This document shows, one piece after another, positions 1 to 6,517 of a stretch of DNA of 7,038 nt (positions within the stretch are counted from its first letter, which is position 1; every line of letters begins with the position of its first letter). The DNA lies in NCBI GenBank assembly GCA_039715055.1, contig JBDLID010000146.1:1-7038 (forward strand), given 5' to 3'. This DNA comes from JBDLID01 sp039715055 (GTDB lineage Bacteria > Desulfobacterota > Desulfobulbia > Desulfobulbales > Desulfocapsaceae). The notes under the pieces were generated by a model, which was not told where the DNA came from, ran no database searches, and saw only the letters and a program-made list of their open reading frames with translations. The position numbers and the translations under genes were made by a program.

Positions 1-364
1 CGGCGGCCTCTACAACATCTGTGGGAGAACGCAGGACACCTGGGGGATGGTCGCCTTCAAAACGACCGGGCTGTGAAATAGAGGCGTTCTGGCAATGTTT
101 ACAGTGAAAATTGCAGCCGACCGTTGAAATGGAGTAACTGAGGCTGCCCGGCAGGACATGAAACAGCGGTTTTTTTTCGATGGGATCAATATGCTCGGCA
201 ACAAGGTGACCGTACACCAGGGAGTAGAGACGTCCCTGCCGATTTTCCCGGACCCCGCAGCGTCCACGGCGCCCCTCCCTGATCCGGCAGAAGTGTCCGC
301 ACAACTCGCAACGAACCTCACTGTTTTCCAGGGGGTGATAGAGTATGGCCTCTTTCATCGCCAT
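1..364 (-). CDS. amrS: AmmeMemoRadiSam-system radical SAM enzyme (AmrS), N-terminal part, runs off the left edge
   Basis: The minus strand is open from the ATG at 364 to the window edge, giving 121 codons with no stop; the 3' part lies outside. The radical SAM motif CNFHCKHC is seen at residues 84-91 (C84, C88, C91), which ligates the 4Fe-4S cluster that cleaves S-adenosylmethionine. Before it is the Cys-rich N-terminus typical of this PflA-like family: VRCELCGHFC (C19, C22, C26), then GRCGVREN (C36). The stretch EHIDPIEKKPLFHVLPGS is also family-typical. Family knowledge: AmrS is encoded with AmmeMemo (AMMECR1/Memo) proteins; the exact reaction is not settled. Start: ATG 364 (MAMKEA) or ATG 358 (MKEA); neither has a clear Shine-Dalgarno, and homologues usually begin close to MKEA. 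Neighbours: it follows the small ORF at 432-611 by 67 bases on the same strand. No AMMECR1/Memo gene is visible, but it could lie to the left. Confidence 0.92.
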   Translation of the reverse strand, partial: MAMKEAILYHPLENSEVRCELCGHFCRIREGRRGRCGVRENRQGRLYSLVYGHLVAEHIDPIEKKPLFHVLPGSLSYSISTVGCNFHCKHCQNASISQPGRFEGDHPPGVLRSPTDVVEAA

Positions 365-431
365 GATCAATAGATTACCCGGCTTGAGGCCGGCAGAAGG
401 GTTCTCCCGGGCGGAAGCATGCGCTCTGCTT

Positions 432-611
432 CTACAGGAATCGAATCAGAAAGGTACCTATCCGCTGGAGGACTGGCTTGACAGAATTCTGCTTTTTGTT
501 TCGTCTGAGGCCGGACCGGTATCCATGGAACTTTTCCCGTTCAACAGAGGGAAGAACCATTTTTTTCTCAAAGGGGACACCAAAGACACTCTCGACTTGC
601 CATTTTTCCAT
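432..611 (-). CDS. Small basic hypothetical protein (59 aa)
   Basis: A 59-codon ORF runs from ATG 611 to the TAG at 432-434. It is preceded by a strong Shine-Dalgarno, GGGAGGG (616-622), about 5 bases from the start, the best ribosome binding site in this half of the window. The product begins MEKWQVESVFGVPF, is rich in Lys and Arg (RSGLRRNKKQ near residues 32-41) and ends in a hydrophobic tail, IGTFLIRFL. I recognise no family, signal peptide or clear membrane segment. It lies between bpt and amrS on the same strand, which makes a genuine gene plausible. Competing ORFs overlap it (458-646 minus, 345-788 plus), but neither has comparable start context. Short ORFs arise by chance, so this call is tentative; it could be a leftover of a degraded gene. 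Confidence 0.35.
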   Translation of the reverse strand: MEKWQVESVFGVPFEKKMVLPSVEREKFHGYRSGLRRNKKQNSVKPVLQRIGTFLIRFL

Positions 612-709
612 AGAACCCTCCCTGACAGATTGTTCTTAACCCGCATTCCTCATCAGGATCGTTGTGAGAAAAGCAGGTTAACGGACCAATGGTGCTTAAG
701 CTTACAAAA

Positions 710-739
710 ATGGTATCATCGCCAACCACTAACAGTCAA
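710..739 (-). promoter_or_regulatory. Candidate sigma70-type promoter upstream of the small ORF and amrS
   Basis: On the minus strand, TTGACT (734-739; 5 of 6 to the -35 consensus) is followed after 18 bases by TACCAT (710-715; 4 of 6 to the -10 consensus). It lies about 100 bases upstream of the 59-codon ORF, in the gap after bpt. It could drive the small ORF and amrS. The -10 is weak and no start site is known, so it is only a candidate. Confidence 0.3.
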
Positions 740-808
740 GACAAAACCACAACATGTTGCCCAGGAGAGCCACCAATACACCACATAAACCGGTCTGGTC
801 TGTTTTTT

Positions 809-1564
809 TCAGGAGAGTCGTCTGGCCGAGCTGCAGCGCTGCCAGTGAGAGTCAAGACGCAGGTAGTAAGGCTGGAAGTATCTCTTGTAATTCATCGCCG
901 CTACCTCCTCGATGAAGTAGCCGAGATAGAGGTATTCGATGTTGTGCTTCAGGCAGAGGTCGATCATGGTGAGAATGTTGAAAGTTCCCAGGCTGCGCCC
1001 AGCCTCATCAGGATCAAAGTAGAAGTAGACTGCGTTCATCCAGTTCTCACCGACATCGATGATCCCGTTGCCGACCAATCGCTCACCGAGGCGGTAGCGG
1101 ATCTCCATGGTGGTGGTGATGGAGTTGATAAAAAAACCGGAATAGTAGGAGTTGGCCCGGTTGGACTTCTGCGGATAACGGGACTGAAGGAACCTGTCGC
1201 AGAGTTCAATGTTTTCCTGGCTCATGGAGGGTTCACCGAACTCGATCACGAGATCACTATTTTTTTTCAGTGTCCTTCGTTGGTTACGGTTGTATGTCAT
1301 TTCCCCCGGGTGGAGCCGGATGGGAATACACTCCTGGCAGTGAGGACAGTGCATAGTATAGAGGCAGTTACCGTTTCGGCGATAGCCCGATGCCAGAAAA
1401 AGCTCCATGGTCCTGTCACCAAGAGGTGCGAACAGTGCCTGATAAAAGACCGCATCATGGGGCAGGGCGTAGGGGCACTCCACCGTCATCTCGACAAAAT
1501 ACTTCTTGATCGAGGTTTCCAGCTCGGTGAACTCCCGGGAGCACTGTTTATCGTAAAAAGACAC
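809..1564 (-). CDS. bpt: Ate1/Bpt-family aminoacyl-tRNA-protein transferase (probable aspartate/glutamate leucyltransferase)
   Basis: This 251-residue cytoplasmic enzyme would move an amino acid from an aminoacyl-tRNA to the N-terminus of target proteins, marking them for ClpS/ClpAP-type degradation (N-end rule). The N-terminal domain shows CPYALP (30-35), GYRRNGNCLY (60-69) and CPHCQECIPIRL (73-84), with cysteines C67, C73, C76 and C79, then NRNQRR (92-97). The C-terminal GNAT-like domain shows FDPDEAGRSLGTFN (183-196), YLYLGYFI (211-218) and MNYKRYFQPYYL (224-235), all family signatures. Length is usual for bacterial Bpt. Bacterial members normally use leucyl-tRNA, but sequence alone does not exclude arginine. 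The start is a GTG at 1564 with no Shine-Dalgarno; a TTTAGGG array occupies the space immediately upstream. ATG at codon 26 is an alternative but would remove a coding-like N-terminus. No clpS, clpA or aat gene is visible. Confidence 0.93.
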   Translation of the reverse strand: MSFYDKQCSREFTELETSIKKYFVEMTVECPYALPHDAVFYQALFAPLGDRTMELFLASGYRRNGNCLYTMHCPHCQECIPIRLHPGEMTYNRNQRRTLKKNSDLVIEFGEPSMSQENIELCDRFLQSRYPQKSNRANSYYSGFFINSITTTMEIRYRLGERLVGNGIIDVGENWMNAVYFYFDPDEAGRSLGTFNILTMIDLCLKHNIEYLYLGYFIEEVAAMNYKRYFQPYYLRLDSHWQRCSSARRLS

Positions 1565-1575
1565 GGGAATAAGGG

Positions 1576-1603
1576 TATAGGGTTTAGGGTTTAGGGTTTA
1601 GGG
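1576..1603. repeat. Telomere-like tandem heptamer array (TTTAGGG)
   Basis: Three perfect TTTAGGG units stand at 1583-1589, 1590-1596 and 1597-1603, preceded by TATAGGG (1576-1582), a one-mismatch copy. On the minus strand this reads CCCTAAA and ends 11 bases before the GTG start of bpt, covering the place where its leader lies. The array is too short to be a telomere; it looks like a slippage-prone simple repeat. Confidence 0.85.
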
Positions 1604-1623
1604 TGCCAGGTGCAAGGGTTGAG

Positions 1624-1671
1624 GGGGACAGGGAAGGATTTTGCCTAAAGCGGCTGGTCCCTCCTGTCCCC
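1624..1671. repeat. GGGGACAGG / CCTGTCCCC inverted repeat between gdhA and bpt
   Basis: A perfect 9-bp inverted repeat (1624-1632 with 1663-1671) encloses 30 bases; a flanking G-T pair on each side could extend it slightly. It starts 12 bases after the gdhA stop codon, so it could fold at the 3' end of the gdhA transcript and act as a stabiliser or weak terminator. No T-run follows on either strand, so it is not a canonical intrinsic terminator. It may equally be a dispersed REP-like element. Confidence 0.6.
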
Positions 1672-1682
1672 TGTCTTTGGAA

Positions 1683-3032
1683 TCAGACCAGTCCCTGATC
1701 CAGCATTGCGTTTACAACCTTGACAAATCCTGCGATATTAGCTCCCACTACGTAGTTGCCGTCGGCCCCATACTCGTTTGCAGCCTGCAGACAGGTTTTA
1801 TGGATTGAGTGCATGATCTCTTTGAGCCGTTCATCAACCTCGTGACGCGGCCAGGAGAGCCTCATTGAGTTCTGCGCCATCTCCAGGCCTGAAACCGCCA
1901 CGCCGCCGGCATTTGCAGCCTTGCCCGGCGCATAGAGCAGCTTTCCGTCAAGAAAGACATCAACGGCCCCGGGGCTCGACGGCATATTGGCCCCTTCGCT
2001 GACCAGGAAGATGCCGTTAGCAACCAGATTTTTTGCATCAACCTCATTGATCTCATTCTGGGTAGCCGATGGGAAGGCGCAGTCAGCCTTGTGACTCCAC
2101 AGAGGATTGTGGTCAAGAGTCGTGTCCACCGGTGTGTAGACCGCATTCTTATATTCATCGACATATTCGGATATCCGACCGCGGCGGATGTTTTTAAGCT
2201 GCATGACAAAGGCCAGTTTCTCCCGGTCGATGCCCTCTTCGTCATAGATGTAACCACCGGAATCAGACAGGGTGACCACCTTGCCGCCAAGGTCGAGGAT
2301 CTTTTCAGTGGTAAACTGGGCCACATTGCCCGAACCGGATACCAGGCAATTCTTGTTCTCCAGGGTATCATCACGGGTGGTGAGCATTTCAGCGGCAAAA
2401 TAAACAGTGCCGTAGCCTGTGGCCTCGGGCCGGATCAGGCTGCCGCCCCAGGAGAGGCTTTTTCCGGTGAGGACACCTGTAAACTCGTTGCGCAACTTCT
2501 TGTACATACCGAAGAGAAATCCAATTTCCCGGGCGCCGACTCCGATATCACCGGCAGGGATGTCGGTATTGGGGCCGATATGGCGATGCAGCTCGGCCAT
2601 GAACGACTGACAAAAACGCATCACCTCAGCATCGCTCTTGCCCTTGGGGTTAAAATCAGAGCCACCCTTGCCGCCGCCCATGGCCAGCGTCGTAAGGGAG
2701 TTCTTGAAAACCTGCTCAAAGGCGAGAAACTTGATAATACCGAGATTGACCGAGGGATGAAAACGCAGCCCCCCCTTGTATGGCCCCAGGGCACTGTTCA
2801 TCTCAACCCGGAACCCCCGGCTGACATGAACCTGGCCTGAATCATCCATCCACGGCACCCGAAACATCAGCACACGTTCAGGCTCGGTAATACGCTCAAG
2901 AACTCCCTGGTGACGATATTCCGGGTTGCGGTCAAGCACCGGCTTGACCGTTGCAACAACCTCATCAACGGCCTGGTGAAACTCACGCTGCTCAGGATCT
3001 TTAAATTTGACCAGCTCCATGATTGATTCCAT
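1683..3032 (-). CDS. gdhA: NADP-specific glutamate dehydrogenase
   Basis: This 449-residue cytoplasmic enzyme catalyses reductive amination of 2-oxoglutarate with ammonium to glutamate. Length and sequence match the hexameric E. coli GdhA type (447 aa). The substrate domain shows GPYKGGLRFHP (83-93, K86) and MGGGKGGSDFNPKGK (118-132, catalytic K122), with the catalytic aspartate in PAGDIGVG (D162). The Rossmann domain has the SGSGNVA dinucleotide loop (232-238). The second strand ends TLSDSGG (254-260), without the acidic residue typical of NAD enzymes, which favours NADP. The C-terminal part contains SEGANMPSSPGA (345-356) and GKAANAGGVAVSGLEMAQN (370-388). The start at 3032 is preferred over Met5 because GAGGG lies 5 bases upstream. 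It follows the 999-residue gene by 115 bases on the same strand but has its own candidate promoter. No regulator gene is adjacent. Confidence 0.98.
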   Translation of the reverse strand: MESIMELVKFKDPEQREFHQAVDEVVATVKPVLDRNPEYRHQGVLERITEPERVLMFRVPWMDDSGQVHVSRGFRVEMNSALGPYKGGLRFHPSVNLGIIKFLAFEQVFKNSLTTLAMGGGKGGSDFNPKGKSDAEVMRFCQSFMAELHRHIGPNTDIPAGDIGVGAREIGFLFGMYKKLRNEFTGVLTGKSLSWGGSLIRPEATGYGTVYFAAEMLTTRDDTLENKNCLVSGSGNVAQFTTEKILDLGGKVVTLSDSGGYIYDEEGIDREKLAFVMQLKNIRRGRISEYVDEYKNAVYTPVDTTLDHNPLWSHKADCAFPSATQNEINEVDAKNLVANGIFLVSEGANMPSSPGAVDVFLDGKLLYAPGKAANAGGVAVSGLEMAQNSMRLSWPRHEVDERLKEIMHSIHKTCLQAANEYGADGNYVVGANIAGFVKVVNAMLDQGLV

Positions 3033-3037
3033 TTTTA

Positions 3038-3095
3038 CCCTCTGCTTTTTTAAAGTTGTGTGGATCCGTTACGGTTGTCCGTCCTGCATTGTCAA
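3038..3095 (-). promoter_or_regulatory. Candidate gdhA promoter and Shine-Dalgarno
   Basis: On the minus strand a perfect -35 hexamer TTGACA lies at 3090-3095. The -10 is poor: TAACGG at 3066-3071 (spacer 18) is the best match. The ribosome binding site GAGGG (3038-3042), 5 bases before the ATG, is clear and decides the start. A good -35 with a poor -10 would suit a regulated promoter, but that is inference. Confidence 0.4.
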
Positions 3096-3132
3096 CTTTG
3101 TTTCCCTGTCTCTCGCACTGATTTCGGGCTAC

Positions 3133-3152
3133 CTTGAAAGACAATTTTCAAG
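3133..3152. repeat. CTTGAAA / TTTCAAG hairpin over the stop codon of the 999-aa gene
   Basis: A perfect 7-bp inverted repeat (3133-3139 with 3146-3152) with a 6-base loop overlaps the TGA at 3148-3150. It is AT-rich and has no T-run after it on the minus strand, so it is at best a weak transcript-end structure. Read-through into gdhA cannot be excluded. Confidence 0.4.
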
Positions 3153-6147
3153 ATACACTTCGATCTTGAAGTGGTGCCGGATAAAATACGCTGTTGGCCT
3201 CCTTGCCGTTACATTTCATAATAAAAGGCACCTTACTGCGCACATGGCTGATATAGGCCTTGTCGGTAATCAGGTGCTGCTTTTTAACCCACTGCCAGTT
3301 TAGATAATCGCTCCGCCTGCCCTTCTCATCAATGGCTGATGCTGCTCCTTCATTGACGGTCAGATAGGGAATTCCAAGCGAAGTGATATTCTGAAAAAAA
3401 TGTGATCCTTGAGATGCATCGGCGCGGAGCACTTCATTACGGAGCTCAACCATTGCACCTACACCGGAGATATCACGCCACTGGACCGGGATTCCGAGCC
3501 AGGGGTCAGCAGATCCCCATCGACCAGGTCCGATCAGCAGATAGGGCCGTTCATCATCAACCAGGGTATGATTGAGCTCGCCAATCTCCATTGCAATATC
3601 CCGGGTCAATGCCGGGTCAAAATTTTCCGGTTTTACATAAATAATATCCTCGACACTCTCAAAACGGCCGTGGCCAAGGCTTTGCTCAGAGTAGCAGAAA
3701 GCCTGCTCCAACTCCTCGTCACAAATCGAAACGTCAACCCGTTCTCCACCGGTAACCATGGGCCGCATCTGCAGCAGGTGAAACTCACTTTTTATTCCAT
3801 CCCGATGCAGCCTCACCGCAAACTCGATTTCCACCTCACACCCCATTCCGGAACGTCCCAACTCAAGAAACCTGCTTAGAATTTCAGGCAGCGGGTAGGT
3901 CCCATATTTTAGAATCTGGGCAAATGTCATAATACGGATCCCCGGCAAAAAAGCGTCCCGGATCCGTTGTTCTTCTGCAATATAGGTGGATGACAACATC
4001 TGCACCGGCGGTTCTCTTTCTGCATCCTGAACCTGCCTGTAGACGAGATTCGAACGGTCACGGCTGAAGTGATCGGGCCGGCTCATATCCAGGGCGTAGA
4101 AACCGCGCTGACAGTTGGCAAGGATATCGTCCACCGTTGAAAACTGCAGGAGGTTTTTCGGGTGATGCGGTGAAAAACGAAGCGATTTCTCCCCCTCCAC
4201 CACGGTCTTTCCCATTCCAAGCGCAATATGGGCAATGCCCTCATCAGCACCCAGATTGCCCACCGGGTAATAGTTGTGGGACTGCGCCACACCGGAGATT
4301 GCAGGGTACCAGTGGTCACCGTAACGACGACCGACCAGTTCCTGGATAATCACCGCCATGGAGTCATCACGCCCCTGGCCGGCAATTTTTGAAAAGGCCC
4401 TGGGGCTCTCGAACCATGTGGAGGCATAGACCAGCTTGACCGCCTTGGCCAGCTGCTGGAAACGAACCTCAAAATCAGGGTGGCTGTTAGCCAGGAAATA
4501 GGTCGAGTAGAGACCGGCATAGGGTCTGAATTTGGCGTCTTCCAGCAGGCTCGAGGAACGAACCGAGATCGGGCTGCTGAACCGCTCGAGAAAAGCGCGC
4601 AACTCCTCGGCCAGCCAGTCGGGGAGACAGCAGTCGAGAAAAATATCACCGATTGATTCATCTGAAACCAGTGTCAGATCCTGCAGTGTGTTTTCAGCAA
4701 CAAAGGCGTCAAACCCATCGGCACTGATCACACAGGTTTTGGGGATGGTGACTCTTACATGGGAGAGGATGGTGTCCCGGGTTCTGGCCTGTTGGAGACG
4801 GGCCCACATAAAGGCAAGCCCCCTTGCCTTGCCGCCGAGAGAACCGTTGCCGATCTTGACAAAATCCATAATCACCGGGTCGTAATTCTCACTGTCGAAC
4901 CGGGCCACCACCCCCTGTTGTCTCAGTTTACGCAGGGCGTGGATCTTGAAAATAATATCTTCCCGCAGATCGCTGCATTTTTTGATGGTGCCGATATGCT
5001 CCTTTGAAAGTCTTGTGGCCAGCGCCACCTCGGCACGGGCCATCACCCAGTTTGAAAAATGATTATTTTCAGCATGATAACGGATTGATTCGTCGGGTAC
5101 GGTTGCCAATGTCTTCTCGAGTTCGAGCAGATTTGAGGCATAGCCGATGGCTGTTTCATCGGGCAACCGGAAGACAAAATCGCCAAAACCGAGATGATTG
5201 AGGAAAAAATGGTGCAGCTGGTTCTTGATCACCGGCGAATTTTTATCAAGGAAGATCGCCGGGATGGCCTCCGCGTCAGCACGGTTCTCAGACTCCGAGG
5301 AGAGCATCAGCAACGGCATGTCACTGACCTGTTCCCGTATATAGTGAAACAACCGGATACCAGCCTTGGCATCAAGACGATTATTGCGCGAATACCTGGC
5401 ATCGGAGATGACCCCGAAGACATATGGCCTGTAGGCCTTATAGAGGGCAATGGCCTCCTCGTAGGTCGATGCGGAAAGAATTTTAGGCCTGGCCCGCATG
5501 CGCAGCAGACGGTGCTTGATGTTGAGACTCTCATCGAGCACAGACTGGGTCTGGCGCACCACTTCCTTGTAGATCAACGGCAGAAAAAGAGAACGATAGA
5601 GCGGAGAATCCTCAACAAAAATAATCACCCGAACCATGGCGCGACCAGTATCGGCATCCACATTGGCGCTGTCCTCGACATTTTTCACCAGCGCCATGAG
5701 CAGGTCGGACTCACAGCACCACAGGTAGACATTATCGATTGCGGATTCATCGACACCTTCGGGAGGCGGGTACACCCCGCGAAGATTATGGGTAACAAGG
5801 ATAACAGGAAGGTGGGGGTGGTGGCGCTTGATCTCGGCCCCCAGGCCATAGGCGTCCATCTGGCCGAGATACGGCATGGTCAGGACCAGGTCAAAACGCT
5901 TGCGGCGAACCAGGTCCAGCGCCTCGTTGGCCGATGAAACCCGGGTGATTCGCGGTGCGCCGCTGAGGTTGAGCCCCTGGTACTCATTGATCAGACGAGT
6001 TGCCAGTGAGCCGTCTTCTTCCATGATGTAAGCGTCATAAGGGGAGGAGACGAGAAGAATCTCCTGCACCTTAAAGGGCATCAATTCATGGAAGATCTTA
6101 AAATGAGGGTCAAAGTCGGAGACAACTTTACCCGCTTCTATCAGCAT
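3148..6147 (-). CDS. Double receiver-like / PPDK-N (PEP-synthase-type ATP-binding) fusion protein, 999 aa
   Basis: This looks like a large soluble PEP/pyruvate-binding-domain protein; no signal peptide or membrane helix is seen. Residues about 27-150 resemble a receiver domain that has lost its active site (S34-S35 for the acidic pair, T90 near the phospho-Asp position). Residues about 172-320 form a second receiver-like domain keeping an acidic pair (E179, D180), D249 in VISDARY and K302 in FLDK. Residues about 430-800 match the PPDK/PEP-synthase ATP-binding domain: GSLGGKARG (435-443), ISVRSSSLLEDA (527-538), YAGLYST (543-549), IIQELVG (600-606), ISGVAQS (617-623), LLQMRPM (791-797). The C-terminal domain has PGRWGSADPWLGIPV (874-888) and SQGSHFFQN (912-920). 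I see no TIM-barrel PEP/pyruvate domain, so true PEP synthase activity is unlikely. The start at 6147 has no Shine-Dalgarno, with an in-frame stop three codons upstream. The in vivo reaction is unknown. Confidence 0.9.
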   Translation of the reverse strand: MLIEAGKVVSDFDPHFKIFHELMPFKVQEILLVSSPYDAYIMEEDGSLATRLINEYQGLNLSGAPRITRVSSANEALDLVRRKRFDLVLTMPYLGQMDAYGLGAEIKRHHPHLPVILVTHNLRGVYPPPEGVDESAIDNVYLWCCESDLLMALVKNVEDSANVDADTGRAMVRVIIFVEDSPLYRSLFLPLIYKEVVRQTQSVLDESLNIKHRLLRMRARPKILSASTYEEAIALYKAYRPYVFGVISDARYSRNNRLDAKAGIRLFHYIREQVSDMPLLMLSSESENRADAEAIPAIFLDKNSPVIKNQLHHFFLNHLGFGDFVFRLPDETAIGYASNLLELEKTLATVPDESIRYHAENNHFSNWVMARAEVALATRLSKEHIGTIKKCSDLREDIIFKIHALRKLRQQGVVARFDSENYDPVIMDFVKIGNGSLGGKARGLAFMWARLQQARTRDTILSHVRVTIPKTCVISADGFDAFVAENTLQDLTLVSDESIGDIFLDCCLPDWLAEELRAFLERFSSPISVRSSSLLEDAKFRPYAGLYSTYFLANSHPDFEVRFQQLAKAVKLVYASTWFESPRAFSKIAGQGRDDSMAVIIQELVGRRYGDHWYPAISGVAQSHNYYPVGNLGADEGIAHIALGMGKTVVEGEKSLRFSPHHPKNLLQFSTVDDILANCQRGFYALDMSRPDHFSRDRSNLVYRQVQDAEREPPVQMLSSTYIAEEQRIRDAFLPGIRIMTFAQILKYGTYPLPEILSRFLELGRSGMGCEVEIEFAVRLHRDGIKSEFHLLQMRPMVTGGERVDVSICDEELEQAFCYSEQSLGHGRFESVEDIIYVKPENFDPALTRDIAMEIGELNHTLVDDERPYLLIGPGRWGSADPWLGIPVQWRDISGVGAMVELRNEVLRADASQGSHFFQNITSLGIPYLTVNEGAASAIDEKGRRSDYLNWQWVKKQHLITDKAYISHVRSKVPFIMKCNGKEANSVFYPAPLQDRSVS

Positions 6148-6405
6148 GTTATATCACATGAGCTAAATCATATACTGTCAGGACCGTCTTCTCTTCCTTA
6201 TTTTCAGTATTAACTCAGAAAATAACTACTTGCAAGAACCCAGAGATCATTTTTCAGTTCATTTCGACCCTGTTTTTTCAGCTTGTTACAGCTCCCTGCT
6301 GCCCCTTTGATTTTTGGCAGAAAAACGCAAACGATGTTGCCATCGATCAACCATACCGCCACAAACGGAAACAATATTTACAGCTGCCATCCTGAAACAA
6401 AAACA

Positions 6406-6423
6406 AACAGGTCACAACCTGTT
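6406..6423. promoter_or_regulatory. Perfect palindrome AACAGGT-CACA-ACCTGTT
   Basis: Two perfect 7-base half-sites (6406-6412 and 6417-6423) are separated by 4 bases. It may be an operator for a dimeric regulator between the divergent genes. Alternatively, on the minus strand the stem is followed by TGTTTTTGTTTC, so it could be an intrinsic terminator for leftward transcription. No leftward gene is seen to its right, so the operator reading is slightly preferred. Confidence 0.45.
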
Positions 6424-6477
6424 GAATAATTTACATTTACAGAATTCACCTTTTCAATAAAAAAACAGGACCAAAAC

Positions 6478-6505
6478 TTGCTTATTCAAAATCGGGAACT
6501 ATAAT
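6478..6505 (+). promoter_or_regulatory. Candidate upstream promoter of the membrane-protein gene
   Basis: TTGCTT (6478-6483) and a perfect TATAAT (6500-6505) are separated by 16 bases. The -35 matches only in TTG. A transcript from here would have a leader of roughly 50 bases. Confidence 0.4.
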
Positions 6506-6517
6506 ATATTTATTAAA

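Noticed and set aside
379..393. CCGGC-TTGAG-GCCGG hairpin upstream of amrS
   Set aside because: Only 5 bp with no T-run on either strand; too weak to call a terminator or attenuator.
458..646. Minus-strand open frame of 62 codons
   Set aside because: Its only AGGA touches the start codon, so it has no usable ribosome binding site; the overlapping ORF at 432-611 in another frame has a far better one.
345..788. Plus-strand open frame of 147 codons with a GGTGA-like sequence 7 bases before its ATG
   Set aside because: It starts inside the antisense of the amrS start, would leave no room for either promoter, overlaps the better-supported small minus-strand ORF and encodes no recognisable protein.
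788..810. T-run after bpt resembling an intrinsic terminator
   Set aside because: The T-run is on the plus strand, which is the wrong strand for bpt, and the preceding GGTCTGGTCTG is a direct repeat rather than a stem.
689..1594. Plus-strand 301-codon open frame
   Set aside because: It is the antisense shadow of bpt, whose minus-strand frame carries unmistakable family motifs.
1576..1603. True telomere or linear-replicon end
   Set aside because: Only four heptamers, located internally between two intact bacterial genes.
2091..2840. Plus-strand 249-codon frame and a minus-strand 178-codon frame at 1862-2398
   Set aside because: Both lie inside gdhA in other frames; gdhA is full length and well matched to its family.
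5194..5937. Plus-strand 247-codon frame opposite the receiver domains
   Set aside because: Antisense shadow of the 999-residue gene; no start context or protein motif supports it.
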